From: Stomorhina lunata | Lineage: Eukaryota > Arthropoda > Insecta > Diptera > Rhiniidae | Reading direction: 5' to 3' | DNA length: 64,000 nucleotides | Assembly (NCBI GenBank): GCA_933228675.1 | Contig: OW121744.1 | Coordinates: 95,651,264-95,715,263 of the forward strand | In this document: positions 33,580 through 43,336 of the stretch, one piece after another | How positions within the stretch are numbered: position 1 is the first letter of the stretch | Layout: the number at the start of each line of letters is the position of its first letter | Notes under the pieces: generated by a model | The model's database searches: none | Seen by the model: only the letters and a program-made list of their open reading frames with translations | Told to the model about the DNA's origin: nothing | Made by a program: the position numbers and the translations under genes

Positions 33580-34020
33580 ATTACGACAGCAGGCTACAGG
33601 AACACCGACTACAAAAGTCGTTGGCTGCAACCATTGCCTTGCAGTCAGCTACTTAATTATTTTTGAGGCGGCAGCTACATTTGAGATTTCGAAACAGCTG
33701 TTTATAAGTGGTGTCAATATCACGTTTATAAGATGGACAAAGTAATTAGTAATTAACCTCTTATATCAACGGTTCCCCTGTACCTGCTAGTATGTCTTAA
33801 TCAACAAATTTATATAGAAAGACTTTGGTGTAATCTCTTATAGTTTGAGAGTTATGGGCTTTTTAAATTTCAAGAACTATGCGGCATAAATTTAGAAGTT
33901 TATATCCGATATTAACTTTTTTTTATCAAACAAAATACCTCTCAAATGATATATATATATTCTTCCGATTTATAATGGATTACTTAAAATAAGTTTATTT
34001 ATACTAAAAACTTATTTTAA
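33580..34020 (-). repeat. Dispersed repeat shared with 55.86-56.30 kb (minus copy)
   Basis: Read on the minus strand, this matches 55860-56300 block by block: AAAGCCCATAACTCTCAAAC, TATAAGAGATTACACCAAAG, CTTATAAACGTGATATTG, CCACTTATAAACAGCTGTTT, AAATGTAGCTGC, AATAATTAAGTAGCTGACT and GTAGTCGGTGTTCCTGTAGC. The unit is about 430 bp; its class is unknown. It abuts the GTCY copy at 34031. Confidence 0.75.
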
Positions 34021-34030
34021 CGACTAACGT

Positions 34031-34790
34031 TTTATACCCTTCACCACCATTGGTGAAAAGGGTATTATAAGCTTGTGCTTATGTATGTAACGCAAAGAAA
34101 TATTTGTCTTAGACCCACCTTTTAGTATACCAATAGGCTTAGAATCACTTTCTAAGACGATTTAGCGTTGTCAGTCCGTCTGGCTGGCTGGCTTAACCCC
34201 CATGTAAACCATGTAATCAAAGTACAGGTCGCAACTCTAAGGATAATTTGATGAAATTTGGCACAGATGATTTTTTTTTCTGATAGTGGGACCATGGCTA
34301 TTGAAATTTATCAAAATCAGTCCATTATTTTTGGTACCTCCCATAGGTCCCACTTCCCGGAATTGATATTTTGGCCACAAATATCAATATTTTATATAAA
34401 TACTGCCTATATAAACCAAAACCACTGTATCAAATTTCCTTGAAATCGGTCCACATTTGATCATAGCTTCCATACAAACTCTTCTGTCAAAACGCACTAA
34501 ATGAGACAAAAATCACTAAAACGCTGGTAATTTTGAAAATAATAAGTTTATTTTTTGCATACATAATTTTTTGTAAAAACTGTAATCAATTTGACAAATT
34601 TCGAGATAATCGGTCCACATTTGACCCTAGCTTTTATATAAGTCCAAATGACGGAAACAGCTTAAATATATAAGTTTTGAGAAAATGTTTGTATGATTGC
34701 AAAATTTGGCAAATATTTGTCTTTATGCAGGAAAAAGAGCACCTTTGACCTTTGTGGTGAAGGGTATCGTATGGTCGGGCTTGACCGGCT
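34031..34790 (+). repeat. GTCY-family repeat, near full-length copy
   Basis: It opens with the self-complementary ACCCTTCACCACCATTGG then TGAAAAGGGT, runs through GAATCACTTTCTAAGACG, a short GTCAGTCCGTCTGG tract, CCCCCATGTAAACCATG, GGTACCTCCCATAGG and CATACAAACTCTTCTGTC, and closes with GTGGTGAAGGGTATCG then TATGGTCGGGCTTGACCGG. The opening and closing CCCTTCACCAC/GTGGTGAAGGG are inverse complements. Open frames in it (34258-34443, 34697-34966) are not conserved between copies as proteins. Confidence 0.88.
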
Positions 34791-35000
34791 TGTTTGCTTT
34801 TGAATGCGTGTTTTCTAATTTTGATAGGTTGCAGTTTGTAGTCGTGATTGTGTTTATATGGCTACTGTCGCAGTTGTCACAACATCGAGTCTTAATTTTC
34901 AATGCTCTTAAGCTGGGGGCGCTTTTTCTACCTGATATATCCGATCTAAATCCGATCGTTAAATGAACTCATTTATCAAGGCTATATGCTGGCTTGAATA

Positions 35001-35949
35001 ACACAGTACGACAAAATCAAATTTTTTTGAGTACACATGAGTAATGTTAACAGAATATGAAAATAGGCTTAAAATAAAGAAATACGTGTCTCGGCGTTTT
35101 GCTGTAGCACGTCAGAATTTTAAGAAAATCGATTTTAAAGATTCGAAGAACCGTGGAGGTTCACTTGTAACGTAATACTATTATAAAAAGTTCTATAAAA
35201 GTAAAATGGGTGAAGCGATTTAATATAAAAATAGGCTTTAAATAAAGAAATACATGTCACGGCGTTTTGCTGTAACACGTCAGAATTTTAAGAAACCCAA
35301 TATTGAAGATTCGAAGGACCGTGGAGGTTCACTTGTAACGAAATACTATTATAAAAAGTTTTATACAAATATAATGGGCGAACCGATTTAAATGCTTGAG
35401 CCAGTTTTGAATAGGGAATTAAATTTAGATTTGTTTTTATTAAAAAAAACATTTTTTTCCTCTAGATGACGCTTTAATTTTCATGTAAAATACAAAAAAT
35501 ATCCAAAAAAATGTACGAAGTTCACTAAAAATACAATTCTGCAATTAGAAAAAATTAAAACAAGTCGCCTGGGATTTGAACCATATGACGATCGATCGTT
35601 TCTAGGTTTGTACATTACATTTTTTGGATATTATTTAATTTTACATGAAAATTAAAGCGTCCTCTAGCGGAATAAAAAATTTTAATAAAAAATAAATTTT
35701 TTTAATAAAAACAAATCCAAATTTAATTCCCTTTTCAAAACTGACTCAAGCATTTAAATCGGTTCGCCCATTATATTTTTATAAAACTTTTTATAATAAT
35801 ATTACGTTACAAGTGAACCTCCACGGTCCTTCGAATCTTCAAAATCGATTTTCTTAAAATTCTGACGTATTACAGCAAAACGCCGAGACAGCCTTTTTTT
35901 TATATTCTGTTAACATTTCTCATGTGTACCAACCACTGTCGTACTGTGT
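35001..35949. mobile_element. 949-bp fold-back element, TA duplication
   Basis: The ends are ACACAGTACGACA and its perfect complement, with TA outside both (34999-35000 and 35950-35951). The inverted repeat is not limited to the tips. GTCAGAATTTTAAGAAAATC, CCGTGGAGGTTCACTTGTAA, GGGCGAACCGATTTAAATGC and GAGGACGCTTTAATTTTCAT occur on opposite strands in the two halves, so one strand could fold into a stem of several hundred bp with a short centre near 35540-35610. The left arm carries an extra tandem copy of a block of about 170 bp (about 35050-35222 and 35223-35393). No coding sequence. Confidence 0.88.
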
Positions 35950-35952
35950 TAT

Positions 35953-37632
35953 CGATGGTGTATATTTTTTCTTTTTCCTATCTATCCCTTGCCGGTACCA
36001 CAAAGGGACTGTTCCTAGGATCCAAGGGATCCTAACCTAACCTTGCCTAAAGAATACAACATATATTGTGATATCATAAAATCAAAGCAAACCAAACCCA
36101 GGGCGCAACTATTGCTACAGACTTAAACTAACAAGATAATTTCCTATTAAAAACTTTAAGCCAATAAATAAAATAAATTTTTAAAGCATTAAATATTAAA
36201 TTTCACCCCTTTTCGTAGCACTTAACATGTTTTATTTTCAATAGCAAATCAAAAACCCGACTGTTAGTGAGGTCTATAATTTTGTATCATAGCAGATAGT
36301 ATTTCTACTGCACCTTGATTGCAATCAATTTTCCTAGCAATGTCAGATTTAATAATTTAAATTTCAAATAGTAACCACATTTATTTATGGATATTTTATT
36401 TTAATACCAATAAAACTAAATATCTACTTACAGACATTTACACTAGCAAATTTTTGAACATATAGATAAATAACAATTCCTGTATAAACTATTACTTTAG
36501 CCAGACATCATAAATTATTAGCTTACTTACTCTTACTATCTCTATGGCTAAAACCACCTCTCGTTCTGCTGCTCCTACTGCTGGCTTTGTATTTCCTTTA
36601 AACCCATTAAAGTCCTTGATTATTTTAACCACAATTATTATACCAAGAAATGAACTCAAACAAAAAAAAAAACGAATAGTTTACCAACCGCAATTATACA
36701 AAATGAAAAAATTAAAAGAATGGCATAAAAACCTTTTGCTACTCTTTTTATTTATGTATTACTATTGCGGAAAATACTCCTGTAGGTAGTCGTAGTTTGT
36801 ATGAGAAGTCCTGGCATAAAGTCCTTTTCAGCCACATGAATCTTTGGTGTTTATGCTTTATAAGGGAGGACTATATGTATGCAAAACCCATGGAAAACTA
36901 TAGCCAAAGTAAAACAAATACTTATGTAGGTATGAAATGAAAAAGATAATGGTAATACAGCAATTATGCAATTACTTAATTTAATATACATTTGCAATAA
37001 TTCCTGTGGAATAATTTAACTTTTGGTTTTGTTGCAGCAGAAAATGCAGTAAAAAGTTCTCATATATCTATGATACCATTAGCAGGATTATAGTACATTA
37101 TATACTATATGTTGAAAAATTTTTGTTTAAATTGTCTAGATTTTAAATTATCATACCCGGGGTCAAAGCTTTTAATATTTAATTAGAAATTCACAAAAAG
37201 TTTTAACAAATATTTTTGCCCCTTATTCACATTTTTTCTATAATTTGGTTTCAAAGATACCGAAAATTAGTATACAAGTCCTCAAGAAATTTATTTGGAT
37301 CCAAGTATACTAAAAACTACCAAAATGAGTTTTTTATCAACTAACCGAAAAATGTTTTTTGCGACTTGGCCGGTTATTTTGGAGGCTACTACAAGTTCGT
37401 CTAGTTTGCTTCGCATGTCACTATATCTGTAGGAATTTTAACATATGTCGATGGATCAATCAAGTAGAGGTCTTTACCTTGTCAGGCTAAAGCAGAATCC
37501 CTTCTGAGGTTTCTGGATTCTTTGTGAGGGTGAGTCAGGCTGATCTGAATCTGAAAGTCCCCTCATATCCGAAGTGACTTTTAAGTCAGCAGGACAATGT
37601 GATTGCTGTACCGCCACAGTCAACAAAAACGT
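35953..37632. other. Mostly unique AT-rich DNA
   Basis: I can support no gene. The plus-strand frame 36544-36789 is lysine-rich and AT-driven. A GC-richer patch at about 37380-37630 leads into the hairpin element and may belong to it. Confidence 0.4.
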
Positions 37633-37798
37633 TCTTACTTTCTTAAGCGGCCTATGTTAATAACTTGCTAAGTTCAAAGGCCGAGCATCTTTTAGAAATT
37701 GATCTTGTCCGGGAATAGGCGCACAAGATCAATTTCTTAAAGATGCTCGGCCTTTGACCTTAGCAGGTTATTAACATAGGCCGCTTAAGAAAGTAAGA
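37633..37798. repeat. Long hairpin: 76-bp arms, 14-nt loop
   Basis: 37633-37708 and 37723-37798 are inverse complements with only a few mismatches (ACTTGCTAAGTTC against ACCTGCTAAGGTC, TTTTAG against TTTAAG). Matching blocks include TCTTACTTTCTTAAGCGG, GGCCTATGTTAATAAC and AAGGCCGAGCATCTTT. The loop is 14 nt (CCGGGAATAGGCGC). The downstream sequence to about 37870 resembles 650-730 in this window, where no matching second arm is seen. Confidence 0.92.
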
Positions 37799-37869
37799 CG
37801 TAAACAAGGCTTTGAAAGAATTTCCTCTACTTGGTCTTTCCATCTTAATTCGGATATCCTCTTTTAACA

Positions 37870-38110
37870 TTAGTGGGGACCGTTTTTATAAACAAATTTT
37901 AACGTTTTCATAGTAATTGTTTTTTCACTAGGATGGCAACATACACAAATGTTTTCCATCGCCTTGTATCGTCAGTCGTTGCCAGCATAAAAAGTCAACC
38001 CCTTACAAGTTTTGGAAGTTGATTATGTCGTTAAAGAAATGATAGCAGAAGAATAAAAGTCTTTATTTGAAATTTATTTTGACAGTTATTCATTTTGGTG
38101 TTTTGAAGAG
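37870..38110. other. Unassigned short non-coding DNA
   Basis: Nothing is recognised between the hairpin element and the tandem array. Confidence 0.35.
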
Positions 38111-38114
38111 CATA

Positions 38115-38690
38115 AGGGGGAGAAGGGCGTGGCAAATTTTCTTGAAACTTTGTATGTATTTCAATTTTAAGACACTGATAATTTGTGCTAAGTTTTATGA
38201 CATTTGGTGAAGAAATAAAATAAACAAATATTTTGGGCTTATATTTGCGGTGGAAATTGGACGTGTCATATTTATATCAAACTTTTCTTACATTTCAACT
38301 CTGTAATACTGAAACTCTGTGCCGAGTTTCGTTACGATCGGTTAAGAAACAAACATTTGAGGAGAAAAAATATTTATAGGTGCGTGTAGCGATGGGCGTA
38401 GCAGATTTCAATGCAACTTTCCACATAATTCCTCTTCGTAATACTGATAGTCCGTGCCAAGTTTCATCATGAAGAAACTTTTGGGGCGAAAAAATATTTT
38501 CGAACTATATGGGCGGAGAGTAAAGGGCGTGGCAAATTTCAATTAAACTTTCCACAAAATTTTACTTTGTAATACTGAAAGTCTGTGCCGAGTTTCATCA
38601 CGATCGGTTAAGAAACAAACATTTGGGGCGAACAAATGTTTTCAGCCTATATAGGCGGGGGACGTTGGGCGTGGTCAGTTTTGATGAAAC
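38115..38690. repeat. Tandem array, period about 135 bp, about four units
   Basis: GGGCGTGGCAAATTTC-type unit starts lie near 38125, 38259, 38395, 38525 and 38667 (spacings 134, 136, 130, 142). Each unit carries TTTGTAATACTGA, (G)TGTGCCGAGTTTC and, in most units, ACGATCGGTTAAGAAACAAA. Units differ by many substitutions. It is adjacent to the 3' end of the LINE at 38.78-41.4 kb. Confidence 0.85.
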
Positions 38691-39030
38691 TTTAAAATTT
38701 TATTGACTAAATTGATAAAAATATGTGTTCAAATTTCAATGCTCTTATATTTTTTTCCAAGGAATGTATGAGGAAATCCCACTGTGCTTCACATCAATTG
38801 ACCTTCTCCATGTTCTAGCAGGTACACCAAAACGTCAGCATCTTCTCTGTGGATTCCAATGAAGCTTTTGTCGAACAATATTGGTATGTGGCCTTTGAAG
38901 TGTGTGGCCTATCCACCGCCATATCCGTTGACATACCTCTATAGAAGCAGAGATTTGATTTGTTGCGTTAAGTTGATCTTCATTTCTTATGCGGTTCATC
39001 CAACATGCATTAAGAATTTACCGTAAGCAT

Positions 39031-39640
39031 TTATTGGCAAAGGTTTGATATGAGCATATCGATCGCATTGTTAATATGCGATTCAATATTCTCGTCGTCG
39101 CCACCTTTTGTAGATGCCAAACTTCCAAGATAATTAAAGATACCTAAACATCCAATCACGTCGTTATACACAATGATGTGTGTCGACGGGTTTGCGCCAT
39201 AGCCTCCAGGCATAACCTTTGTCGTGGAAATATTGATTTCCTACCCAGCTGCACGAGATTCAACAGCGATAGCGCAAGTATTTTCTTGAAGGTGACCTGA
39301 GTTTTGGCTTAGAAGATATACGTCATCAGCGTATTCCAAGTTCCGAGTTGTTTAAAGGGTGTCCATTGGATACCGCGTCTACCATTCAGTACCATGCGCA
39401 TTATAGTAGTAACTTGAAACAGATTCGACAATTTACCTCATGTAGGTCCCGACATTTAAAATCTACATACATTGCCCGAACTAAGTTCAGAATTTTCGTT
39501 TTATATTACGATTTTCAAGAATTCGCCATAGATAGCTCTTAATGACACTGGAAGGTCTTCATAAAGTCGACTAACGCTAGTCAAATAGGGGTGCGGAATT
39601 CATTACATTGCTCTAGTACTATTCTCACTGTGTTGATTAG
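39031..39640 (-). pseudogene. RT palm and thumb remnant with intact YADD
   Basis: Minus-strand pieces: FRENRFCLDLINTVRIVLEQ then CNEFRTPI.LALVDF (about 39675-39565), the catalytic LEYADDVYLLSQ (about 39345-39310) with both aspartates present, then after CAIAVESRAAG the frame 39213-39031 with IFNYLGSLASTKGGDDENIE, the thumb segment typical of this LINE group (F.YLGS..s..GG.d.di..RI..A). A plus-strand frame over 39348-39542 is a shadow. Confidence 0.82.
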
Positions 39641-39811
39641 GTCAAGACAAAATCGATTCTCTCTGAACCCCAGGTGATTTTGAGTAGTATACATTCATTG
39701 GGTTCGTCCCATATTTTATTCACAAATGGGTACCACTCTCTCGCCGATCCTTCAACATCACATAAAAGTATTTCCGCTGACATAGCATCATTACATGTGG
39801 CCTTGTTGCGT

Positions 39812-40130
39812 TTAATGGGTTTTAATGGCGTTTTTTACTTCTTGTATTGTTGGGAGATGGTCTGAAATGCTAATGAATATACTGTCATGGCTGGTTTCAT
39901 TATGCACTTCCATCAGAGTTTTTAATCCGAAAGGGTTGTTTAATGTCGACTTAAAGTGTTTCATCCAACGCATTTTTTGTTCATTTGGAGTTGAAAGAAG
40001 GGTACCACTACTACTCAAGATGGGACTTTTAGTGTACGTAGGTTTGCCACACAATGCTTTTGATATATTGTATAAGGTCTTCATGTCATATTTTATAGAA
40101 TTTTACGTTGTTCAACCAGGTCTCATGTTA
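39812..40130 (-). pseudogene. LINE linker preceding RT
   Basis: The 90-codon minus frame 40084-39812 begins MKTLYNISKALCGK and contains KMRWMKHFKSTLNNPFG, later PTIQEVKNAIK. This order (tLY.it..l.GK, W.eHFe.lLN.p, pt..Ev..AI..lK) is the conserved linker before the RT of RTE-type LINEs. It ends where the RT should start with a K-rich segment, which is here frameshifted into KATCNDAMSAEIL. Confidence 0.85.
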
Positions 40131-40339
40131 TTTGGGTGAGCCAAATTTTCCTTTTATGATCTTAAAATCCTCATGTTAGTTGACCAACCACATTGCACAT
40201 CTGAATGAAAAGTAAGTCAATACTAGCGTCATTGTTGCTAATAAGATCTGGAAGCCGATTCTTCACGGAAGTTTTAAAAGTATTTTGATGTTTTTCTGTT
40301 TCCAATTTTCCTACAACAATTTTTCGATCGGCTTTTGCC

Positions 40340-40980
40340 GCATCAGACCTTACAACCGTTACTTTTAAGCGAACTTTACGTGTAATTAAATGATGGTCGC
40401 TATTTATATCTGCTCCGGGCGTCGGGCGTACATCAAGTAAAGATTGATCGCCACTTAGAATTGATCAAAATATGATCAATTTGGTTCTTTGTAACGCCGT
40501 TCGTTGATATCAATTATGGTAAAGTTTATGAGGAAAAAATGCCACATACAACAAGTTTCCTTTCACAGCATAGCTCGATCAATCTTCCTCCGTTATTGTT
40601 TCTTACTCCGACACTGTGCTTACCAATGAAATGCTCCAAACCGGTATTGTTTGAGCCTTCATGGCATCATCCACGTAACATTCATCCTTATCGTCTTCAG
40701 ACTGAATTTCAGTTGGAGCGTAGACATTGATTATTATCAAATTAAGAGCTTTTGTCATGCTATCATGGCATTTGCTATTTTTTTTTATATCAGGGAGCCC
40801 ACATCCCTACCATGCTCGTCGCACGTCCCCTTGCGCTATCCATATTACTTTTGCAACACAAACAAGTCGATTTTATAACGCGACATTTCACGCCTAAGTT
40901 TTTCAAATTTTCCAGTTTCGAATTAAGTTCCACGCCGCAAACTTCAAGCTTTTCTTCATGCCTTAATTAGGTTTTTGTGA
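40340..40980 (-). pseudogene. APE-like endonuclease remnant of the RTE-like LINE
   Basis: On the minus strand the first open segment reads LKFAAWNL (family pattern LRFATWNV), followed by a stop-riddled stretch, then LIIINVYAPTEIQ, whose NVYAPT is the usual second endonuclease motif. Near 40450-40390 the sequence reads GADINSDHHLITRKVRLK, containing the SDHH motif whose aspartate and histidine belong to the active site. Several stops and at least one frameshift separate these blocks. Confidence 0.8.
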
Positions 40981-41450
40981 ACCGCCGTGGGAATTAAGTA
41001 AGTATATTAGGTTTTTCGTCCGATATCCTAGGATGTAATTGGTTTCGTTCATCAAAATGTTTTAGCATAGATTAGGCACCTCAAAATCCTTGTGCCAGCT
41101 ACCGTAGCAGGGGGATTTCTCGCATGTATAACTTGTAATGTTATTTATTTCCATGCTTAAAACATCATAAGTGCTAGATCAATGGGTGATGAGTCCAAAG
41201 ACGCAAGTCATGTTTGTACAGTGTGCCGCTCGATCCTTTCATAAGCAAGTATAATTATCTTAGACCCTTAGGCCAAACACGTTAAAATGGCTCCAAGATA
41301 ACACCATCTCATATTAGCCCCGACCTAGAACTCCACACGGGTTATTTACCGCACCTTCAACTAGGTTTTTCAGGTTAGCAGGATGTACCACGAAGAGGTT
41401 AGAGTATGAATTTTTGCAGTTCTTATCAGGCAACAACTGCATCCCTTAAC

Positions 41451-42650
41451 AACAGTGATCAACATTCATTTATTCTAAAAATGTTTATATAAAAATATAT
41501 AAAAAGTTTTATATGAATTCAAAAGACAACAAAATAGAATATAATTAACAAAAAATTTGCTTTATAACTCCTAAATGTATGCATCAAATTATTTGACAAA
41601 ATATCAATAATTTAGTTCTAAATAAATTTCAAAAACTAAGCCCCTATATTTGTATTTCTAACTAACTAAAGCCATATGTTATTTTTCCTCTAGCCTTATC
41701 AGCTTCTGAAAAAAAAACTCTTACAATTTATTTACATACAAATATGTATGTCTGTATGTGTGTTTTTGTGTCTATATGTAATGCGCCTTAAGTTATGCTG
41801 TATTTAAATTGTTTACATTAAAAATAACATTTAATGTCAAAGGCTGGCTTATAGCCTCAACATGTGTTGGTTTGTATATGACAATAATGTAAGTACGTGT
41901 GTATGTGAGTGCTGGAAAACTGCAAAAAACGCAAGTGTATTTAGTAGTAAAAGAAAAAAAAGTAAAACAAACACATCTAATGTTTAGACAGTTTTGTGTT
42001 TAATTTGAAAAAATATACCACCAAAATAAAAATATATGTAACACATTCTGTGTAAAAATATATTTAGTAAAACACGTACACTTTTGTAGGTCTGTGTATG
42101 TAAATATGTATGTATGTACAAAAAATGTAGTTGTGTCTATACACAAGAAAAGTAAATACTAACAAAATAATTTAAGCACAACATAAATACATATACATAC
42201 AAAACAACTTAAATGGATATCTTTACACATAAACACACACATTTATATATATCTATATATGTTTTACTAAGCCATATTAGCTCATATACATACAAACATA
42301 CATATGTAAAATTTTTACCTTTATACACCTGTATTTACTTTTATATTGTTTTACCAGATTTCAAAGCAAAATTTCTTTTATACACAAAATCCTTAATAAA
42401 AAATTATTTTTTTTGCTAATGTTGTAGTTTCTGTCGCCTTTGGTAATGCAAGTAGAAAAAGCAAAAGTTAGCAAATAAAATTATTTCAAGTCTATGGGTA
42501 AAGGGTAACAAAGTTTGCAGAGGGAACAAGTGTTTTACAAGTAAAACAAAGGCTTCAATTCCAAAAGGGTTTATTTATATATTGACTTATTTAAACATAG
42601 ACATACATAGACGTTATTTTAAAATTTATACAGTAGAGGCTGAAAGTATA
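41451..42650. other. AT-rich DNA with TATG/CATA simple repeats
   Basis: I can support no gene. Tracts such as TATGTATGTATG (about 42106-42117) and ATACATACAAACATACATATG (about 42286-42306, broken) are scattered. The plus-strand frame 42213-42419 reads these as His/Tyr-rich peptide and is not a gene. Confidence 0.5.
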
Positions 42651-42654
42651 TGAC

Positions 42655-42905
42655 TCACTTTTTCTCGGAACTCCTAAAAGTATGCAACACAATTTTATGC
42701 GAAAGCTTAATGATTTCTAAGGAAGACAATTTCGGAAATTAGACACTAGAGGTCGAAATCTCTCACTTAAAAATGATCGAAAAACAAACTTTTTAGCACA
42801 AATTATGTAGCATATTTTAGGGATATTAAAAATTAGTTCTATTGCGAAAAGATAGATATTAAGAATCGATTGGAATCTTTAATGTTTTTCTACACCGAAT
42901 ATATG
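42655..42905. mobile_element. Possible relative of the CGATATCGA MITEs, copy C
   Basis: The left part has CCTAAAAGTATGCAACACAA and the right part GTAGCATATTTTAGGGAT, the inverted internal blocks also seen in copies A and B. The outer GGGCC..CGCCG ends are not recognisable, so this is either a decayed copy or a sister family. Confidence 0.4.
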
Positions 42906-43336
42906 GCCTCCATTTTCAAAATAATTTATATATATAAAAATTTGTATTGAAATTTAAATAAATATGTATTCAATATAAAAGATTTGACTATGTTGTCTCT
43001 GACTGTAAACTTACAGCTATAAATTAATACACATGAATTTCTATGTATGTGTTCAAAATACAAGCATATAAAATATGACCTAAACTAGTTTGTATCCTTA
43101 GGTGAATACAATAAAAAAAACTTAAAGTAAAGTTTAGTAGCCTTTGCTTAAAACATAAATATTAACACATGCATTTACCAAATGTATGTGTCTATTAGTT
43201 TTTATTTAAGTATTTTATATAAACTACAATTAAATATATTTTATAGTTTAGTCAAAAATAAGAAAAACTTTTATTAAAACTTATGAAATTTTCGAAATTT
43301 TGAACAAAGACAATCAATCAAGACAATATAGATGGA

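Larger units (their letters stand above)
38780..41450 (-). mobile_element. RTE-like LINE with all ORF2 domains in order, dead
   Basis: Reading the minus strand from 41450: a 5' region without frame, a start-like MKKSLKFAAWN (about 40968), an endonuclease with INVYAPTE (about 40735-40710), LLDVRPTPGADINSDHHL (about 40450-40395), a linker with MKTLYNISKALCGKP (40084-40040), an RT with LINTVRIVLEQCNEF and ALVDF, the catalytic LEYADDVYL (about 39340-39310), the FNYLGS segment (about 39150), and a C-terminal WRWIGHTLQRPH and RTWRRSI (about 38915-38800). The domain order is that of a single-ORF RTE-like element. Multiple stops and frameshifts rule out activity. No 3' poly(A) or target duplication is evident. 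Confidence 0.85.

Noticed and set aside
34697..34966. 89-codon plus-strand frame with hydrophobic segments
   Set aside because: It starts inside the GTCY repeat and runs out of it; hydrophobicity is expected from T-rich sequence.
35560..35600. tRNA remnant (GGTTCAAATCCCAGGCGAC on the minus strand)
   Set aside because: A B-box-like word alone, with no A box or stems, in the centre of the fold-back element.
36544..36789. 81-codon plus-strand open frame
   Set aside because: Composition follows the AT bias (Lys, Tyr, Leu), with no domain and no neighbouring exon signals I can defend.
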